A stretch of 64,000 nt of DNA from Poseidonibacter lekithochrous (GCF_018861145.1 NZ_JAHKQT010000009.1:98886-162885), one strand, 5' to 3'. Counted from the first letter of the stretch, positions 1-9,400 are shown. A program made the numbers and translations. Notes: generated from the sequence alone by a model not told the origin.

Positions 1-344
1 AAAATAATAACTCCAGCTAAAACGAATAAGTTTAAATTTACAGCACTTGAAAATAGCTCATTTATAGTTGATAAATTTTCCTTATTAACTTTTACCACAT
101 TTACAATAAACTCTCTTAAAGCTAATATTATAAAAGCATCAACAAGTAATGATAAAGCAACTCTCTCTTCTCTAACATAGTTTACAACAGCTCGAACTAT
201 TTCTAAAAAGATAATAAAATATAGCATATAGATAATAAAATCCATAAGCATATTTGTGGCAAGTGCAATTATAAAAAGAGCACTTGCTATTGATATTTCT
301 ATATACAATTTATCATTAAAAAAGTTTAATATTGTTTTTTTCAT
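1..344 (-). CDS. PsiE-like membrane protein, C-terminus beyond window
   Basis: The reading frame starts at the ATG at 344 and runs off the window after about 114 codons, so it is partial. The visible part has two or three hydrophobic helices (about residues 15-50 and 64-85, and again from about 105). The segment LEIVRAVVNYVREERV followed by ALREFIV is typical of the phosphate-starvation-inducible PsiE family, small inner-membrane proteins of unknown biochemical role. It begins 12 bases after the ADP-ribosylglycohydrolase gene and is probably the last visible member of a leftward operon with the genes up to 2966. Family call is by motif recall; function is not established. Confidence 0.7.
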   Translation of the reverse strand, partial: MKKTILNFFNDKLYIEISIASALFIIALATNMLMDFIIYMLYFIIFLEIVRAVVNYVREERVALSLLVDAFIILALREFIVNVVKVNKENLSTINELFSSAVNLNLFVLAGVII

Positions 345-356
345 ATTATCTCTATT

Positions 357-1214
357 TTATATTACTTTTTTAATTGCCAACCAACTTTGTGGTATTTGAC
401 TACTTGGTTGATTTGCCATAAAAATAATAGCAGCAATCATACCTCTAGCACTTGAATCTCCACCTGCTCTTGCATTACAAATTAACATATCTTTTAAGTT
501 TGTATACTTACTTAAAAGGTGAATAATTCCAGAGAAACCTTCTGATACATCACAAGCGGGTCCAAATTCTCTTATTGCTTCAAAAGTATCATCTGTTTTA
601 CTTTCAAGCCCTTTTTGAACAAAAGCTTGTATTGTAGTATTTGATTCTTGTTTTATACTCTCAATTGCACTTATTACATCTTTTCCATCTAAGCACTCTA
701 ATAATACTTTAGCAAAAAATATCGCAGCATTTACAGCTTCTTCTGAATTATGAGTAAGTTTTACAAATTTTTCAACATTTTCCACAAACTCTTTTTTAGA
801 ATTAGAAACTAATAATAAAGGTGCGATTCTTCCAACTATAGATAAATCACTTGAGTTTGAACCACTTGGAGTTACATTATTTTTAATATTTTCTAAAGTT
901 TCTCTAGTCGCTCCATCAATATATCCATCATATGATTTTATTCTTTCTTCCCAAAATTTTATATATTCATTTTCTTCAAAAGTTTCTTTATTTTGTAAAA
1001 ATTCATAAAGCCAATATGTTTGGTCTCCATAATGAGTAAATTCTCCTGCACTTTTATCTTTATGCCATACAGATAAAGGATTATTTAATTCATTCCAATT
1101 TAAATCATTTTCTTTTAATTGTTTTTCATCATAAACCCAATGTGAACCTAAACAGTACGCATCTGTAACTAATGATGTTAATATTAATTCTTTTACTTTT
1201 TTTTCATCAAACAT
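357..1214 (-). CDS. ADP-ribosylglycohydrolase family protein
   Basis: 285 residues, the usual size for the DraG/J1-crystallin superfamily, which removes ADP-ribose from proteins or small molecules using a two-metal centre. Seen here: an N-terminal GDQT block near residue 63, where active DraG enzymes carry a TDDT-type metal motif, and a C-terminal ARAGGDSSARG block near residue 249, where DraG has GGDTDT. The altered metal motifs resemble the J1-crystallin-like branch, so hydrolase activity is uncertain. No signal peptide is visible, so it is probably cytoplasmic. It lies between the DUF4139 and PsiE-like genes with gaps of only 12 bases, which suggests one transcript. Confidence 0.75.
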   Translation of the reverse strand: MFDEKKVKELILTSLVTDAYCLGSHWVYDEKQLKENDLNWNELNNPLSVWHKDKSAGEFTHYGDQTYWLYEFLQNKETFEENEYIKFWEERIKSYDGYIDGATRETLENIKNNVTPSGSNSSDLSIVGRIAPLLLVSNSKKEFVENVEKFVKLTHNSEEAVNAAIFFAKVLLECLDGKDVISAIESIKQESNTTIQAFVQKGLESKTDDTFEAIREFGPACDVSEGFSGIIHLLSKYTNLKDMLICNARAGGDSSARGMIAAIIFMANQPSSQIPQSWLAIKKVI

Positions 1215-1226
1215 ATATAAATCCTT

Positions 1227-2693
1227 TTATTTTTTATAAGGTTTTTCAATTGTATACCCAAAATCAAATGAAAATTTTTCATTTGGTTTTAATTTAATAT
1301 CATAGCTAATTTTTCCATTATCTTCTTTCTTTGTATATTTAACTTTTGAAATTAATTTTACTTTTATATCTTCATGCTTACTAATAGGTAATCTTTCAAC
1401 TAAAGTTATATTTTTTTCTTCTTTACTATTATTTATGATTGTGTATTTCCATAATTTTTCAGTTTTTAATTTAGACATTGAAAAGAATGGTTTTTCTTTC
1501 ATATCTTTAATTAAATCTTTTTTAACATCAATAAAACTATCAATACCTAAATAAAGTGAAGTTTCCTTATCTTTTCTAATCTCGCCTATATATGATCGTC
1601 CTATATATGTACCATCTAGATAAAGCTTAGTATTTTGAGTACTATATAATTTATCACTTTTAAAATCAACTTTATAGAAAGCATTTGAACTTGAATAACC
1701 ATCAATTTCAATTTGATTATTTGCTTTATACTTATCATTTGAGAAAATAACTGCATTTTTAACACCACTTAATAAATTAATGTGTGAAGCTTTAAAAAAT
1801 GCTTTTGTCGTAGTCTCATTATATGAAAAAGCTGGAGCTGTTGCTGATGATTTCATCATTTTTTTTGGTGCCATTTCCATAGCAATTGCATCTGCTTGTG
1901 CATATGTATTTGAAACAACTTTTGGTTTTATGATATCTAAATATTTAGCTCTAAATATTTGTGGATTTACTGCATTTGAATAATTATATGTATACATATT
2001 TATATCAATATTTTTAAAATCATATCCTGAATTTTGTGTAATAAAAGATTTATTTTTTATCTCTACATTTTTATCTTTTGAATTTGCATTTATTTCATAA
2101 AAACTACTTTTTGATACATTAAAAGTAGGATATGAAACTGTTAAATTTGAACCATTTTTACAAGTGGCATTGTAATTTAACTTTGAGTATACATTTGAAT
2201 TTTTTTTGTTTGTTAATTCATTTAATTCTTGATTATATTTTGTTAATTCAAGTTGTAATTTATAGATTAAATTGTGATTTCTTTCAATCTCTTTTTGTGT
2301 ATAAGAAGATACTTCTTTAATATTTTTTAAATTTACTGCATCTTTTTCAAACTTTATTGAACTTAAATTTTGTATTATATTTTTTATACTTGTTATTTCA
2401 TTAGTTTTAAACGCTATATTTTGTTTATATTCTTTTATTCTTGATGATAAGGCATCATTTGAATAATTATTTGAAATAACAGATATATTATCTATTTTAC
2501 AATCTACTGTATTTAAAAACCTTATATCTTCAAAGTTAACTTTTCCTATTAAATCTACACTGTTTTTTTCAGTATCTAAGTATTGATTAATAAAAGTTCT
2601 ATTTTTATAAATATCTAAACTTTTTACATCAATATTTGCATATGCACCTGTACTTAATAACGATACTATTAATAAACTATTTATTTTTTTCAT
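1227..2693 (-). CDS. DUF4139 (MuiA-like) secreted protein
   Basis: 488 residues with a clear signal peptide (about 1-19, ending TGAYA). The middle contains coiled-coil-like segments (about 80-165), as in the mucoidy-inhibitor MuiA/DUF4140-DUF4139 family. The C-terminal part (about 300-488) has the DUF4139 pattern: a LYLDGTYIG strand, a LYLGID strand, then a beta-rich region containing NSKEEKNITLVERLP. The family is exported and its molecular role is unknown; in some enterics it affects capsule production. It sits 6 bases after the small J-domain gene and 12 bases before the ADP-ribosylglycohydrolase gene. Confidence 0.75.
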   Translation of the reverse strand: MKKINSLLIVSLLSTGAYANIDVKSLDIYKNRTFINQYLDTEKNSVDLIGKVNFEDIRFLNTVDCKIDNISVISNNYSNDALSSRIKEYKQNIAFKTNEITSIKNIIQNLSSIKFEKDAVNLKNIKEVSSYTQKEIERNHNLIYKLQLELTKYNQELNELTNKKNSNVYSKLNYNATCKNGSNLTVSYPTFNVSKSSFYEINANSKDKNVEIKNKSFITQNSGYDFKNIDINMYTYNYSNAVNPQIFRAKYLDIIKPKVVSNTYAQADAIAMEMAPKKMMKSSATAPAFSYNETTTKAFFKASHINLLSGVKNAVIFSNDKYKANNQIEIDGYSSSNAFYKVDFKSDKLYSTQNTKLYLDGTYIGRSYIGEIRKDKETSLYLGIDSFIDVKKDLIKDMKEKPFFSMSKLKTEKLWKYTIINNSKEEKNITLVERLPISKHEDIKVKLISKVKYTKKEDNGKISYDIKLKPNEKFSFDFGYTIEKPYKK

Positions 2694-2699
2694 AACCTT

Positions 2700-2966
2700 C
2701 TACCTATTCCAATTTTTGTAATTTGTAAATGATGGAAACTGTTTAATAAACTCTTCTTTATCAAATGAAAAACAATAAGAATCCATATATTTACATAATA
2801 AGTCATAGGCTTCTTTTACTTCTAAAAACTTTTCAGCACTACCTTCTGGCATATCAGGATGGTATCTTTTTGATAGTTTTAAATACTTTTCTTTTACATC
2901 TTTTTTTGATAAACGAGATAATATCCCTAAGGTATCAACAGCTTTTTCAAATTCTTCATAATCCAT
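2700..2966 (-). CDS. small J-domain protein
   Basis: 88 residues, essentially a single J domain with the HPD tripeptide at residues 36-38 (RYHPDMPEG), which stimulates DnaK ATPase. It lacks the Gly/Phe region and zinc centre of true DnaJ, so it is a minimal type III co-chaperone, probably cytoplasmic. It is the first gene of the leftward group that continues with the DUF4139 protein (6-base gap). The client is unknown. An imperfect inverted repeat lies in the intergenic region between it and the divergent DsbA-family gene. Confidence 0.8.
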   Translation of the reverse strand: MDYEEFEKAVDTLGILSRLSKKDVKEKYLKLSKRYHPDMPEGSAEKFLEVKEAYDLLCKYMDSYCFSFDKEEFIKQFPSFTNYKNWNR

Positions 2967-3092
2967 ATAATATTTCCTATTATGATATTTTTATGAATAA
3001 CATTCTACTATATTTTATTTAAACGAATATAGTATGTTATTATTGTGCAATTATTGTAAAATAAAATTTAACATTTATATTAAGGAATTTTA

Positions 3093-3716
3093 ATGATTTA
3101 TACACTTTATCATGTACATGACCCTATGTGTTCTTGGTGTTATGCTTTTAAACCTACACTTGATGAGCTTAGAAAAAATTTAAAAGATAATATCAAATTA
3201 GTTCACGTTATTGGAGGTCTTGCTAAGCATTCAAATGAAGATATGCCACAAGAACAACAAAAAATGATTAGTAATATTTGGCATGAAATAGAAGAAAAAG
3301 TTGGAACAAAATTCAATCATGATTTTTGGAAGAAATGTAAACCAAGACGATCAACTTATCTTTCATGCCAAGCTACAATGCTTGCACGTTATGAAAATAA
3401 AGAAGATGCAATGATTGAAGCTATTCAAGAAGCTTATTATCTAAAAACAATGAATCCAAGTGATTCTTCAACATTAGTTCATCTTGCAAAACAAATAGGA
3501 ATGGATGAAGTTAAATTTGAAAAAGACTTACATTCACAAAAAATTGAAGAAGATTTACATAATGAGTTAAATTTCAGACGTTCTCTTCATGTTAGAGGGT
3601 TTCCATCTTTAGTATTAAAATATAAGAAAGAGACTTATCCAATAAATATAAAATTTGGAAACCATAAAGATATGCTTGCTCAAATTGAAGATATGATTGA
3701 AAATACTTATTTTTAA
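3093..3716 (+). CDS. DsbA-family thioredoxin-fold oxidoreductase
   Basis: 207 residues. The redox motif CSWC is at residues 13-16 (HDPMCSWCYAF), followed by a helical insert and a cis-proline loop (RGFPSLVL) near residue 168. This is the DsbA/FrnE-like layout. No signal peptide is seen: the protein starts directly with the first strand, so it is probably cytoplasmic, unlike periplasmic DsbA. AAGGA lies upstream of the ATG. It is a single gene, divergent from the J-domain gene and ending at a shared terminator. Substrates are unknown. Confidence 0.8.
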   Translation: MIYTLYHVHDPMCSWCYAFKPTLDELRKNLKDNIKLVHVIGGLAKHSNEDMPQEQQKMISNIWHEIEEKVGTKFNHDFWKKCKPRRSTYLSCQATMLARYENKEDAMIEAIQEAYYLKTMNPSDSSTLVHLAKQIGMDEVKFEKDLHSQKIEEDLHNELNFRRSLHVRGFPSLVLKYKKETYPINIKFGNHKDMLAQIEDMIENTYF

Positions 3717-3720
3717 AAAG

Positions 3721-3751
3721 AAAAGGAAAAGATAAAATATCTTTTCCTTTT
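3721..3751. terminator. bidirectional hairpin terminator
   Basis: A perfect 14-base inverted repeat (AAAAGGAAAAGATA, 3-base loop, then its complement) lies between two convergent genes. T-rich sequence follows in both reading directions, so it can end both the DsbA-family gene and the lactate permease gene. Confidence 0.8.
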
Positions 3752-3760
3752 AATTCTTGA

Positions 3761-5452
3761 CTATTTCATTAATGGATCAATTAATCCTATTCCATACATA
3801 CCAATTAAACCTATAATTCCAGCAAGTAAACAATAATAAATAGTTGGGATTATTGTTCTTCTTAAAGTTTCACCCTCTTGATCAAGTAATCCAACAGTAG
3901 CAGAGGCTGCAACAACATTATGAATTGCAATCATATTACCAGCTGCTGCTCCAACTGCTTGAAGAGCTACCATAAAAGCAGTTGAAACACCTAAAGCATC
4001 AGCTACACCAAACTGATACTGAGATAACATCATATTTGAAACTGTATTACTTCCTGCAATAAAAGCACCCAATGCTCCAATTAGTGGTGCAAATAATGGA
4101 TATATATCACCAACAGAACTTGCAACAAAATTTGCCATGGCTACTGGCATTGAGTCAAATCCTGATTCATTAACTCCTGAGTTAATTAAAATTCTAACTA
4201 GTGGAATAGTAAAAATCAATACAAAACCAGCTCCAAGCATTACTTTTGAAGATTCACCAACAGCTGCACCAATTTCTTTTAATTTCATACCATGTAAGAA
4301 ATAAGTAATTAAAACAACAAATACTAATATTCCACCTGGTAAATATAATGGAGAAATAGAATAACCTAAACCTTCACCTAAAATATCTTTAAATGGAATA
4401 ACAAAAGAATTAACAAAAGCTTTTGCTTCAGCAGATACTCTTGTTAATACTAAAATAGCTGCAACTAATACATAAGGAATCCAAGCTTTTGTTAAAGACA
4501 TTGGTATTTTAGCACTCATATCTTCTAATTTAAACTCAAATTTTGAAACCCATGAAACTGGCCATTTTTCTTTTGGAGCAAAATCCCAAGTATTTTTAGG
4601 AATTAAGAAACCTTTTTTTGCAGCAAAAGTTACAATAGGAAGACCTACAAGTGCACCAATTAATGATGGAAATTCTGCACCTAAATAAACACCTGTTAAG
4701 GCATAAGGAATTGTAAAAGCAATACCTGCAAAAACTGCAAATGGTAAAATTGATAAACCTTCACTCCATGATTTATTTTCACCAAAGAATCTTGTTAACA
4801 TTACAACCATAAATAAAGGAATAAAAGTACCAACAATAGCATGAGTAATTGCAACTTGGGATGTAATAATTTGTAAGTAAGCATCCCAAGAAGAACCCAT
4901 AGTTTGTAAAGTTGCTCCAATTCCATCTGAATCTAAACCTTTATTAACGCCTATTAAAATAGGAGTACCAACTGCACCAAAAGATACAGGAGTACTTTGA
5001 ATCATCATACCAACCATAACAGCTGCCATTGCAGGAAAACCAATAGCTACAAGTAAAGGAGCTGCAATTGCTGCTGGTGTTCCAAATCCTGAAGCACCTT
5101 CTATAAATGAACCAAATAACCAAGCAATAATAATTACTTGTACTCTTCTATCTGCACTAATATTATTAAATCCTTGTCTAATTACTGCAATTGCACCTGA
5201 ATGTTTTAATGTATTTAAAAGCAAAATTGCTCCAAATATAATCCACAGAACTGCAACTGTAATAAGTAGACCTTGTATTGATGAAGCCAATACTCTATTA
5301 AAAGAAACTTCCCATACTACAAAAGCAACAGCTACTGTAGCAATGTAAACTAAAGGCATTGCCTTTTTTGCAGAAACTCGAAGTCCTACTAGTAATATAC
5401 CTGCTAATATAATTGGTAATGAAGCAAAAAAAGCTTGTAAACCTATATCCAT
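3761..5452 (-). CDS. lctP: L-lactate permease
   Basis: 563 residues with about 12-14 hydrophobic membrane helices, the normal size for the LctP/LldP family that imports lactate (and often glycolate) with protons. Family signatures are visible: the [17 protein letters not shown] stretch near residue 115, FGAVGTPI near 157, and a C-terminal repeat region with GSNTVSNMM and AIHNVVAA. It is transcribed alone, leftward, from a 195-base upstream region that contains a short direct repeat (ATAGCATT twice, around 5525-5545). No lactate dehydrogenase gene lies next to it in the window. The assignment is strong; lctP is used as the family name. Confidence 0.9.
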   Translation of the reverse strand: MDIGLQAFFASLPIILAGILLVGLRVSAKKAMPLVYIATVAVAFVVWEVSFNRVLASSIQGLLITVAVLWIIFGAILLLNTLKHSGAIAVIRQGFNNISADRRVQVIIIAWLFGSFIEGASGFGTPAAIAAPLLVAIGFPAMAAVMVGMMIQSTPVSFGAVGTPILIGVNKGLDSDGIGATLQTMGSSWDAYLQIITSQVAITHAIVGTFIPLFMVVMLTRFFGENKSWSEGLSILPFAVFAGIAFTIPYALTGVYLGAEFPSLIGALVGLPIVTFAAKKGFLIPKNTWDFAPKEKWPVSWVSKFEFKLEDMSAKIPMSLTKAWIPYVLVAAILVLTRVSAEAKAFVNSFVIPFKDILGEGLGYSISPLYLPGGILVFVVLITYFLHGMKLKEIGAAVGESSKVMLGAGFVLIFTIPLVRILINSGVNESGFDSMPVAMANFVASSVGDIYPLFAPLIGALGAFIAGSNTVSNMMLSQYQFGVADALGVSTAFMVALQAVGAAAGNMIAIHNVVAASATVGLLDQEGETLRRTIIPTIYYCLLAGIIGLIGMYGIGLIDPLMK

Positions 5453-5647
5453 TAGATTCTCCTTGATTTTATTTCAAAGCGAAGAATAATCCTAAGATAT
5501 GATATTTTTATGATAAAAACTAAATAGCATTAAAATAGCATTTATTTACATTTCAAATGATTACTTTTGTAACATAGACATGTTTAATTTAATTCTAGAG
5601 TAAACAATACTATAATACTTACTATTTTTTTAAAGGACTTATTTTAT

Positions 5648-6118
5648 ATGCCAAATTATACAATTATATATATTTTTAACAGAATTATTCGTGTAGCAAT
5701 TTTATTTTTTATTTTATACTTAATTTTTACAAACTTTGGAACTTTCCTAATGATCATAGGAGTGTTATTAATACTTGGATTTATGTTTATTTATAATCTA
5801 AAAAAGAAGATGAAAACAAGTGGTTTTAATTTTCAATTTAAACAAGGTGCAAATTTTAACCCAAATGACTTTGCTAACTTTAACAATGCAAATTTTAATA
5901 ACTCAAATTTCAATGGTTTTTCAAATGCTCCAAGAGTGGATGAAGTTCAAAAAGCTAAAGAGTTCTTTGGATTAACAGGAAGCCCAACAAAAGAAGAGAT
6001 TAAAAAAAGATACAAAGAATTAGCTAGAAAATATCATCCAGATATAAACGACCATGATGACACTATGATGAAAGATTTAAATCATTATAAAGATGTTTTA
6101 ATGAGTACTGTTGAATAA
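5648..6118 (+). CDS. membrane-anchored J-domain protein with Asn/Phe-rich linker
   Basis: 156 residues. One long or two short membrane helices occupy residues 13-50. An unusual linker (about 60-93) is rich in Asn and Phe, with repeated NFN units, and a C-terminal J domain carries HPD at 130-132. The layout suggests a J domain presented on the cytoplasmic face of the inner membrane to recruit DnaK. A TATAAT box lies at 5611-5616 with only a weak -35. The stop is 3 bases before the SprT-like gene start, so the two are very likely co-expressed. The partner substrate is unknown. Confidence 0.8.
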   Translation: MPNYTIIYIFNRIIRVAILFFILYLIFTNFGTFLMIIGVLLILGFMFIYNLKKKMKTSGFNFQFKQGANFNPNDFANFNNANFNNSNFNGFSNAPRVDEVQKAKEFFGLTGSPTKEEIKKRYKELARKYHPDINDHDDTMMKDLNHYKDVLMSTVE

Positions 6119-6121
6119 CTA

Positions 6122-6622
6122 ATGTTTATTCAACAGCTTAGAAATTTTTTCTTAGTAGTTGTTATTTTTGCTTCTATTTTACTTTCATACCTTTGGTATG
6201 ACGATTACTCTTTTGCTTCAAATCCTCTATCAAAAAACATACAAGTAAAAATATATAAAAAGCATCAAGAATTACAATACTTAACATCAAAATATTTTAA
6301 AATTAAAAGAGTTTTTCCTATTATAGTCTCAGATGAATTACCTTCTAGTAGATTTGGAATGGCAGTTTTTTCAAAAGATTCTAAAATAACAATTTATTTA
6401 AATAAAAAAAGATTCAAAGAAAATGAAGATTATATGATAAATGATGTAATGCCTCACGAATATGCACATGCAATTATGTTTGAAATAAGAGATTTTTCTG
6501 ATGAAAATAAAGGTCATTCAAAAAAATGGCAAAATATTTGCAAAAAACTTAATGGATTAAGATGTGATAGATTTGTTAATCATCAAGATATTTTGATTGA
6601 AAAAACAAATCTATTTAAGTAA
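6122..6622 (+). CDS. membrane-tethered SprT-like metalloprotease
   Basis: 166 residues. An N-terminal hydrophobic helix (about 8-25) could be an anchor or signal. A zinc-protease core follows: HEYAH at 112-116 (two His ligands and the catalytic Glu), and a downstream GHSKKW with His132 as the probable third ligand. This spacing fits the SprT-like family rather than the thermolysin or M48 families. No C-terminal zinc ribbon is present. The gene starts 3 bases after the membrane J-protein gene, which suggests a joint role in handling membrane or envelope proteins; this is inference. Confidence 0.7.
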   Translation: MFIQQLRNFFLVVVIFASILLSYLWYDDYSFASNPLSKNIQVKIYKKHQELQYLTSKYFKIKRVFPIIVSDELPSSRFGMAVFSKDSKITIYLNKKRFKENEDYMINDVMPHEYAHAIMFEIRDFSDENKGHSKKWQNICKKLNGLRCDRFVNHQDILIEKTNLFK

Positions 6623-6633
6623 AAAATATTAAA

Positions 6634-6666
6634 GAATTTTAAAAGAGATAATCTCTTTTAAAATTC
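6634..6666. terminator. bidirectional hairpin terminator
   Basis: A perfect 15-base inverted repeat (GAATTTTAAAAGAGA, loop TAA, complement). It sits between convergent genes and its right arm includes the last codons of the TonB receptor gene. A- and T-rich flanks suit termination in both directions. Confidence 0.65.
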
Positions 6667-8670
6667 ATATTTTACACTAAATTTAAAATCTCTACCTATA
6701 TCTCTTCTATAATCATCATCACTAGAACCTGATAATGTTGTATGAGGAGCATAATATTTATTTGTTAAGTTAGTCACAGCTGCATAATATGTCCATTTTT
6801 TACCTACTTGATATTTTGTACTAATATCATGTGTTGTATATCCACCTCTTGTAACTTGATCAGCATTATCAATACCTGCAACAGCTGTTAAAGTATAATC
6901 CATACTCAATCCATCTAAAAGTTCTGCTCCAAGATTTAATACAACTTTTTTACTATCCCATCCACCAACTCTTCTTATTGCCAATGGTTCACCAGATTGT
7001 CCAGCATCTTTTTCATCATAAACATTTGTATCAACTTGAGAAAAAGAAAGTGATGCAAAATAGTTATCTATAAAATATGACCCTTTTATCTCAAAACCTT
7101 TTAAAACATATTCATAATCAGAATTATAAATATCAGTTAATGCTAATCCTGCTTCACCTGAATAACTAAATTTACCACTTGCGTTTGTAAGACCTGAGTA
7201 TGAAGTTATTAAATCATTAACTTCTGTTCTAAAGATATTTGCATTAAAAATAAAACCATCAGTATTAGTAAAAAGTTCCTCACCTCTTAGTTCATATCCA
7301 ATTTCATATCTAGTTGATTTTTCAGCTTCTAAATCTTTTGAGTATGTAGTATCATCTCTAATATTCATTGCCCATGTAAAAGGAATTGTTCCACTCATTC
7401 TTGATGATTGTCCATAGTTTGCATATACATTTGAGTTTTCATTTATTTTATAATCAAGTCCAAAATTTGGAGAAGTTGTAGTATCACTTACTTCTCCTAA
7501 ACCTGTTTCAAATTCATACTTATCAAATCGTACTCCATAATTAATATCAAGATTATTTATAGTTGTTTTGTTTTGAATAAATACTGCTTTGTTATTTGAA
7601 CTAATTGGAGCATAATGTGATGGAGTAGCAGCAATACTTGTAACAGATGCATTTGAAGTTGATTCCTCATCTTCTACTTGTACACCTAAAGAGATTTTAT
7701 TTTTTATAGACTCAGTATCTAAATAAAAGTGGTTTTGTAGTTTTACGCCTACTGTATCATTATCATATTGATAATCGTATTTTTCTCTATCCACTTCTAT
7801 ATTAGTAAAGTACATATTTGTATCAAGATTAAGTAAATTTCCATTACTATAGTTATGTTGAAGGGTATAATTTGTAGTTGTTGATAGTACGTTTTCTAAT
7901 AATGTTGGGTCTACATTTAGTCCTTTATCACTTCCTGTTTTACCCCATTGCATATCTCCACTATTTGAGTTTTGATTAAAAGATAGTTTTAAATCATGAT
8001 TATTAAGATCATTAAGAGTCAATTTTAAAAGATAGTTTCTATCTTTGTACGCAGTTGCTAACATTTCATCATTATTTCCATCTTCATAATTATCACTATT
8101 TACACCTGAAACTGATGCTAAAATCCCATAATGTTTATCATAAACACCATAAGCAGTTAAACTTCCACTTTTTGAATTAGTATTTGTACTATACCCAGCC
8201 TTTACAATACCACCAACATTTTTTCCATTTTTTACAAAATCTTGTGCATCTTTAGTCGTCATCTCAACAGAACCACCAAGTGAACCGCCTTTTGATACAT
8301 CAGGAGAAGTTTTTACTTTTACAACTTTTAATATATCAGGATTTATTCCTAATTCATTACCTCTATGTTGAAAAATATTTGTTCCTTGCGTAGCACCATC
8401 AAGACTTATATTTAAAGTTGAACTTTCAATTCCTCTTACATAAACTCTTTTTGCATTTGAAGAACCACCTCCACCAAGTTCTACTGATGCTTCTTTTTTA
8501 AAAAGATCAAAAACTGAATTTGCTTGATTTTGTTCTTCTTTTTCTAAATCAATTGAAACAGAATTTGTTTGTCTTTGACTTTGTTCTTCAATTCTTATTT
8601 CATCTAATACTATTGCACTTTGTGCTACTAAATAGCATGGTAATATTATTGATAAACCAATGTATTTCAT
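6658..8670 (-). CDS. TonB-dependent outer-membrane receptor
   Basis: 670 residues with a signal peptide (about 1-17). The periplasmic part has a TonB-box-like start (IVLDEIRIE, about 20-28) and a plug domain (about 45-150, with VYVRGIESSTLNISLDG and GGSLGGSVEM). A beta-barrel follows and ends in a terminal Phe (KFSVKYEF), as is usual for barrel assembly. The family imports iron chelates, heme, cobalamin or other metals with energy from TonB; the ligand cannot be read from sequence. No periplasmic binding protein or ABC importer is adjacent. Two copies of a 17-base palindrome lie just upstream and are probably its operators. Confidence 0.88.
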   Translation of the reverse strand: MKYIGLSIILPCYLVAQSAIVLDEIRIEEQSQRQTNSVSIDLEKEEQNQANSVFDLFKKEASVELGGGGSSNAKRVYVRGIESSTLNISLDGATQGTNIFQHRGNELGINPDILKVVKVKTSPDVSKGGSLGGSVEMTTKDAQDFVKNGKNVGGIVKAGYSTNTNSKSGSLTAYGVYDKHYGILASVSGVNSDNYEDGNNDEMLATAYKDRNYLLKLTLNDLNNHDLKLSFNQNSNSGDMQWGKTGSDKGLNVDPTLLENVLSTTTNYTLQHNYSNGNLLNLDTNMYFTNIEVDREKYDYQYDNDTVGVKLQNHFYLDTESIKNKISLGVQVEDEESTSNASVTSIAATPSHYAPISSNNKAVFIQNKTTINNLDINYGVRFDKYEFETGLGEVSDTTTSPNFGLDYKINENSNVYANYGQSSRMSGTIPFTWAMNIRDDTTYSKDLEAEKSTRYEIGYELRGEELFTNTDGFIFNANIFRTEVNDLITSYSGLTNASGKFSYSGEAGLALTDIYNSDYEYVLKGFEIKGSYFIDNYFASLSFSQVDTNVYDEKDAGQSGEPLAIRRVGGWDSKKVVLNLGAELLDGLSMDYTLTAVAGIDNADQVTRGGYTTHDISTKYQVGKKWTYYAAVTNLTNKYYAPHTTLSGSSDDDYRRDIGRDFKFSVKYEF

Positions 8671-8694
8671 TTATTTCCTTTATTTACAATCTAG

Positions 8695-8711
8695 ATGCAA
8701 CCTAGTCGTAT
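8695..8711. promoter_or_regulatory. operator-like palindrome, promoter-proximal copy
   Basis: ATGCAACCTAGTCGTAT, an imperfect copy (three mismatches) of the perfect palindrome at 8744-8760. It is only 25 bases upstream of the receptor start codon, a location suited to repression. The regulator is unknown. Confidence 0.55.
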
Positions 8712-8743
8712 AATTTGTGAAATAATATAGTTTTAATTATTAA

Positions 8744-8760
8744 ATGCAACTTAGTTGCAT
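8744..8760. promoter_or_regulatory. operator-like perfect palindrome upstream of TonB receptor
   Basis: ATGCAAC-TTA-GTTGCAT is a perfect 7+3+7 inverted repeat about 75 bases upstream of the receptor start. Together with the degenerate copy 49 bases away it suggests a dimeric metal- or ligand-responsive repressor or activator. It does not look like the usual AT-rich Fur box. Confidence 0.6.
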
Positions 8761-8875
8761 ATAAGTTTTTATAATATAAATACTTAAAAGTAAAAAGTAT
8801 TAATTCATCTCTTACTTTGATTTTTCACAATGATTCTACTTTTTAGATATACTATTACTTTTTTAAAGGAACAAA

Positions 8876-9346
8876 ATGAAATTTTTATTAATACTACTCA
8901 TATTTACTAACTTTGTATTTGCAAGTTATACTATAAAATACCAAGGTTTAACACTTGGAAATATTGAAAACTTTGATACACTAAAAGACAATTATCTAGA
9001 AGCAAGTGTAACAAATAAAATTGCACGGTTTTTATTAGGAAAAGATAAGTTTGTATTTTATAATGAAGATTATAAAGGTAAAAAAGATGATGAAAATACA
9101 AAATACAAAAAAGATAACTATGCAATAGTTTATATACTAAATAAAGCTTTTTCAAACAATACAGAAGATGAGAGAATAGAAGTAAAAAAAGATAAGTTTA
9201 TTGATGTAAAATTTGATAAAAATTTTAAATTTATTTATAACTCTAGAAATAGAATAAAAAGTAAAGGTTATTTTGAGATGAAAGATGGAGAATTAGAGTC
9301 TTTGATTGAAGATGTAAACTCAATAAAAATAATAAAAAATAAATAA
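8876..9346 (+). CDS. hypothetical exported protein
   Basis: 156 residues. A signal peptide (about 1-17, FTNFVFAS) is followed by a mature region rich in Lys, Asp and Asn with alternating strand-like segments. I do not recognise a family. AAAGGA lies 5 bases before the ATG, and a TATACT box is at 8848-8853. The gene is divergent from the TonB receptor across a 205-base control region and is followed by the tRNA-Pro promoter. It is probably periplasmic; function unknown. Confidence 0.65.
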   Translation: MKFLLILLIFTNFVFASYTIKYQGLTLGNIENFDTLKDNYLEASVTNKIARFLLGKDKFVFYNEDYKGKKDDENTKYKKDNYAIVYILNKAFSNNTEDERIEVKKDKFIDVKFDKNFKFIYNSRNRIKSKGYFEMKDGELESLIEDVNSIKIIKNK

Positions 9347-9371
9347 ATTTAAAGAAATTTTATAAATACCC

Positions 9372-9400
9372 TTGACAAAAAGTAAAAATAATACTACAAT
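9372..9400 (+). promoter_or_regulatory. sigma70 promoter of tRNA-Pro
   Basis: TTGACA at 9372-9377, a 17-base spacer, then TACAAT at 9395-9400. This is close to consensus and ends 17 bases before the tRNA gene, so the precursor would have a short 5' leader. Confidence 0.85.

Noticed and set aside
1780..1983. Plus-strand frame opposite the DUF4139 gene
   Set aside because: Lies wholly inside a well-supported gene and has no ribosome site.
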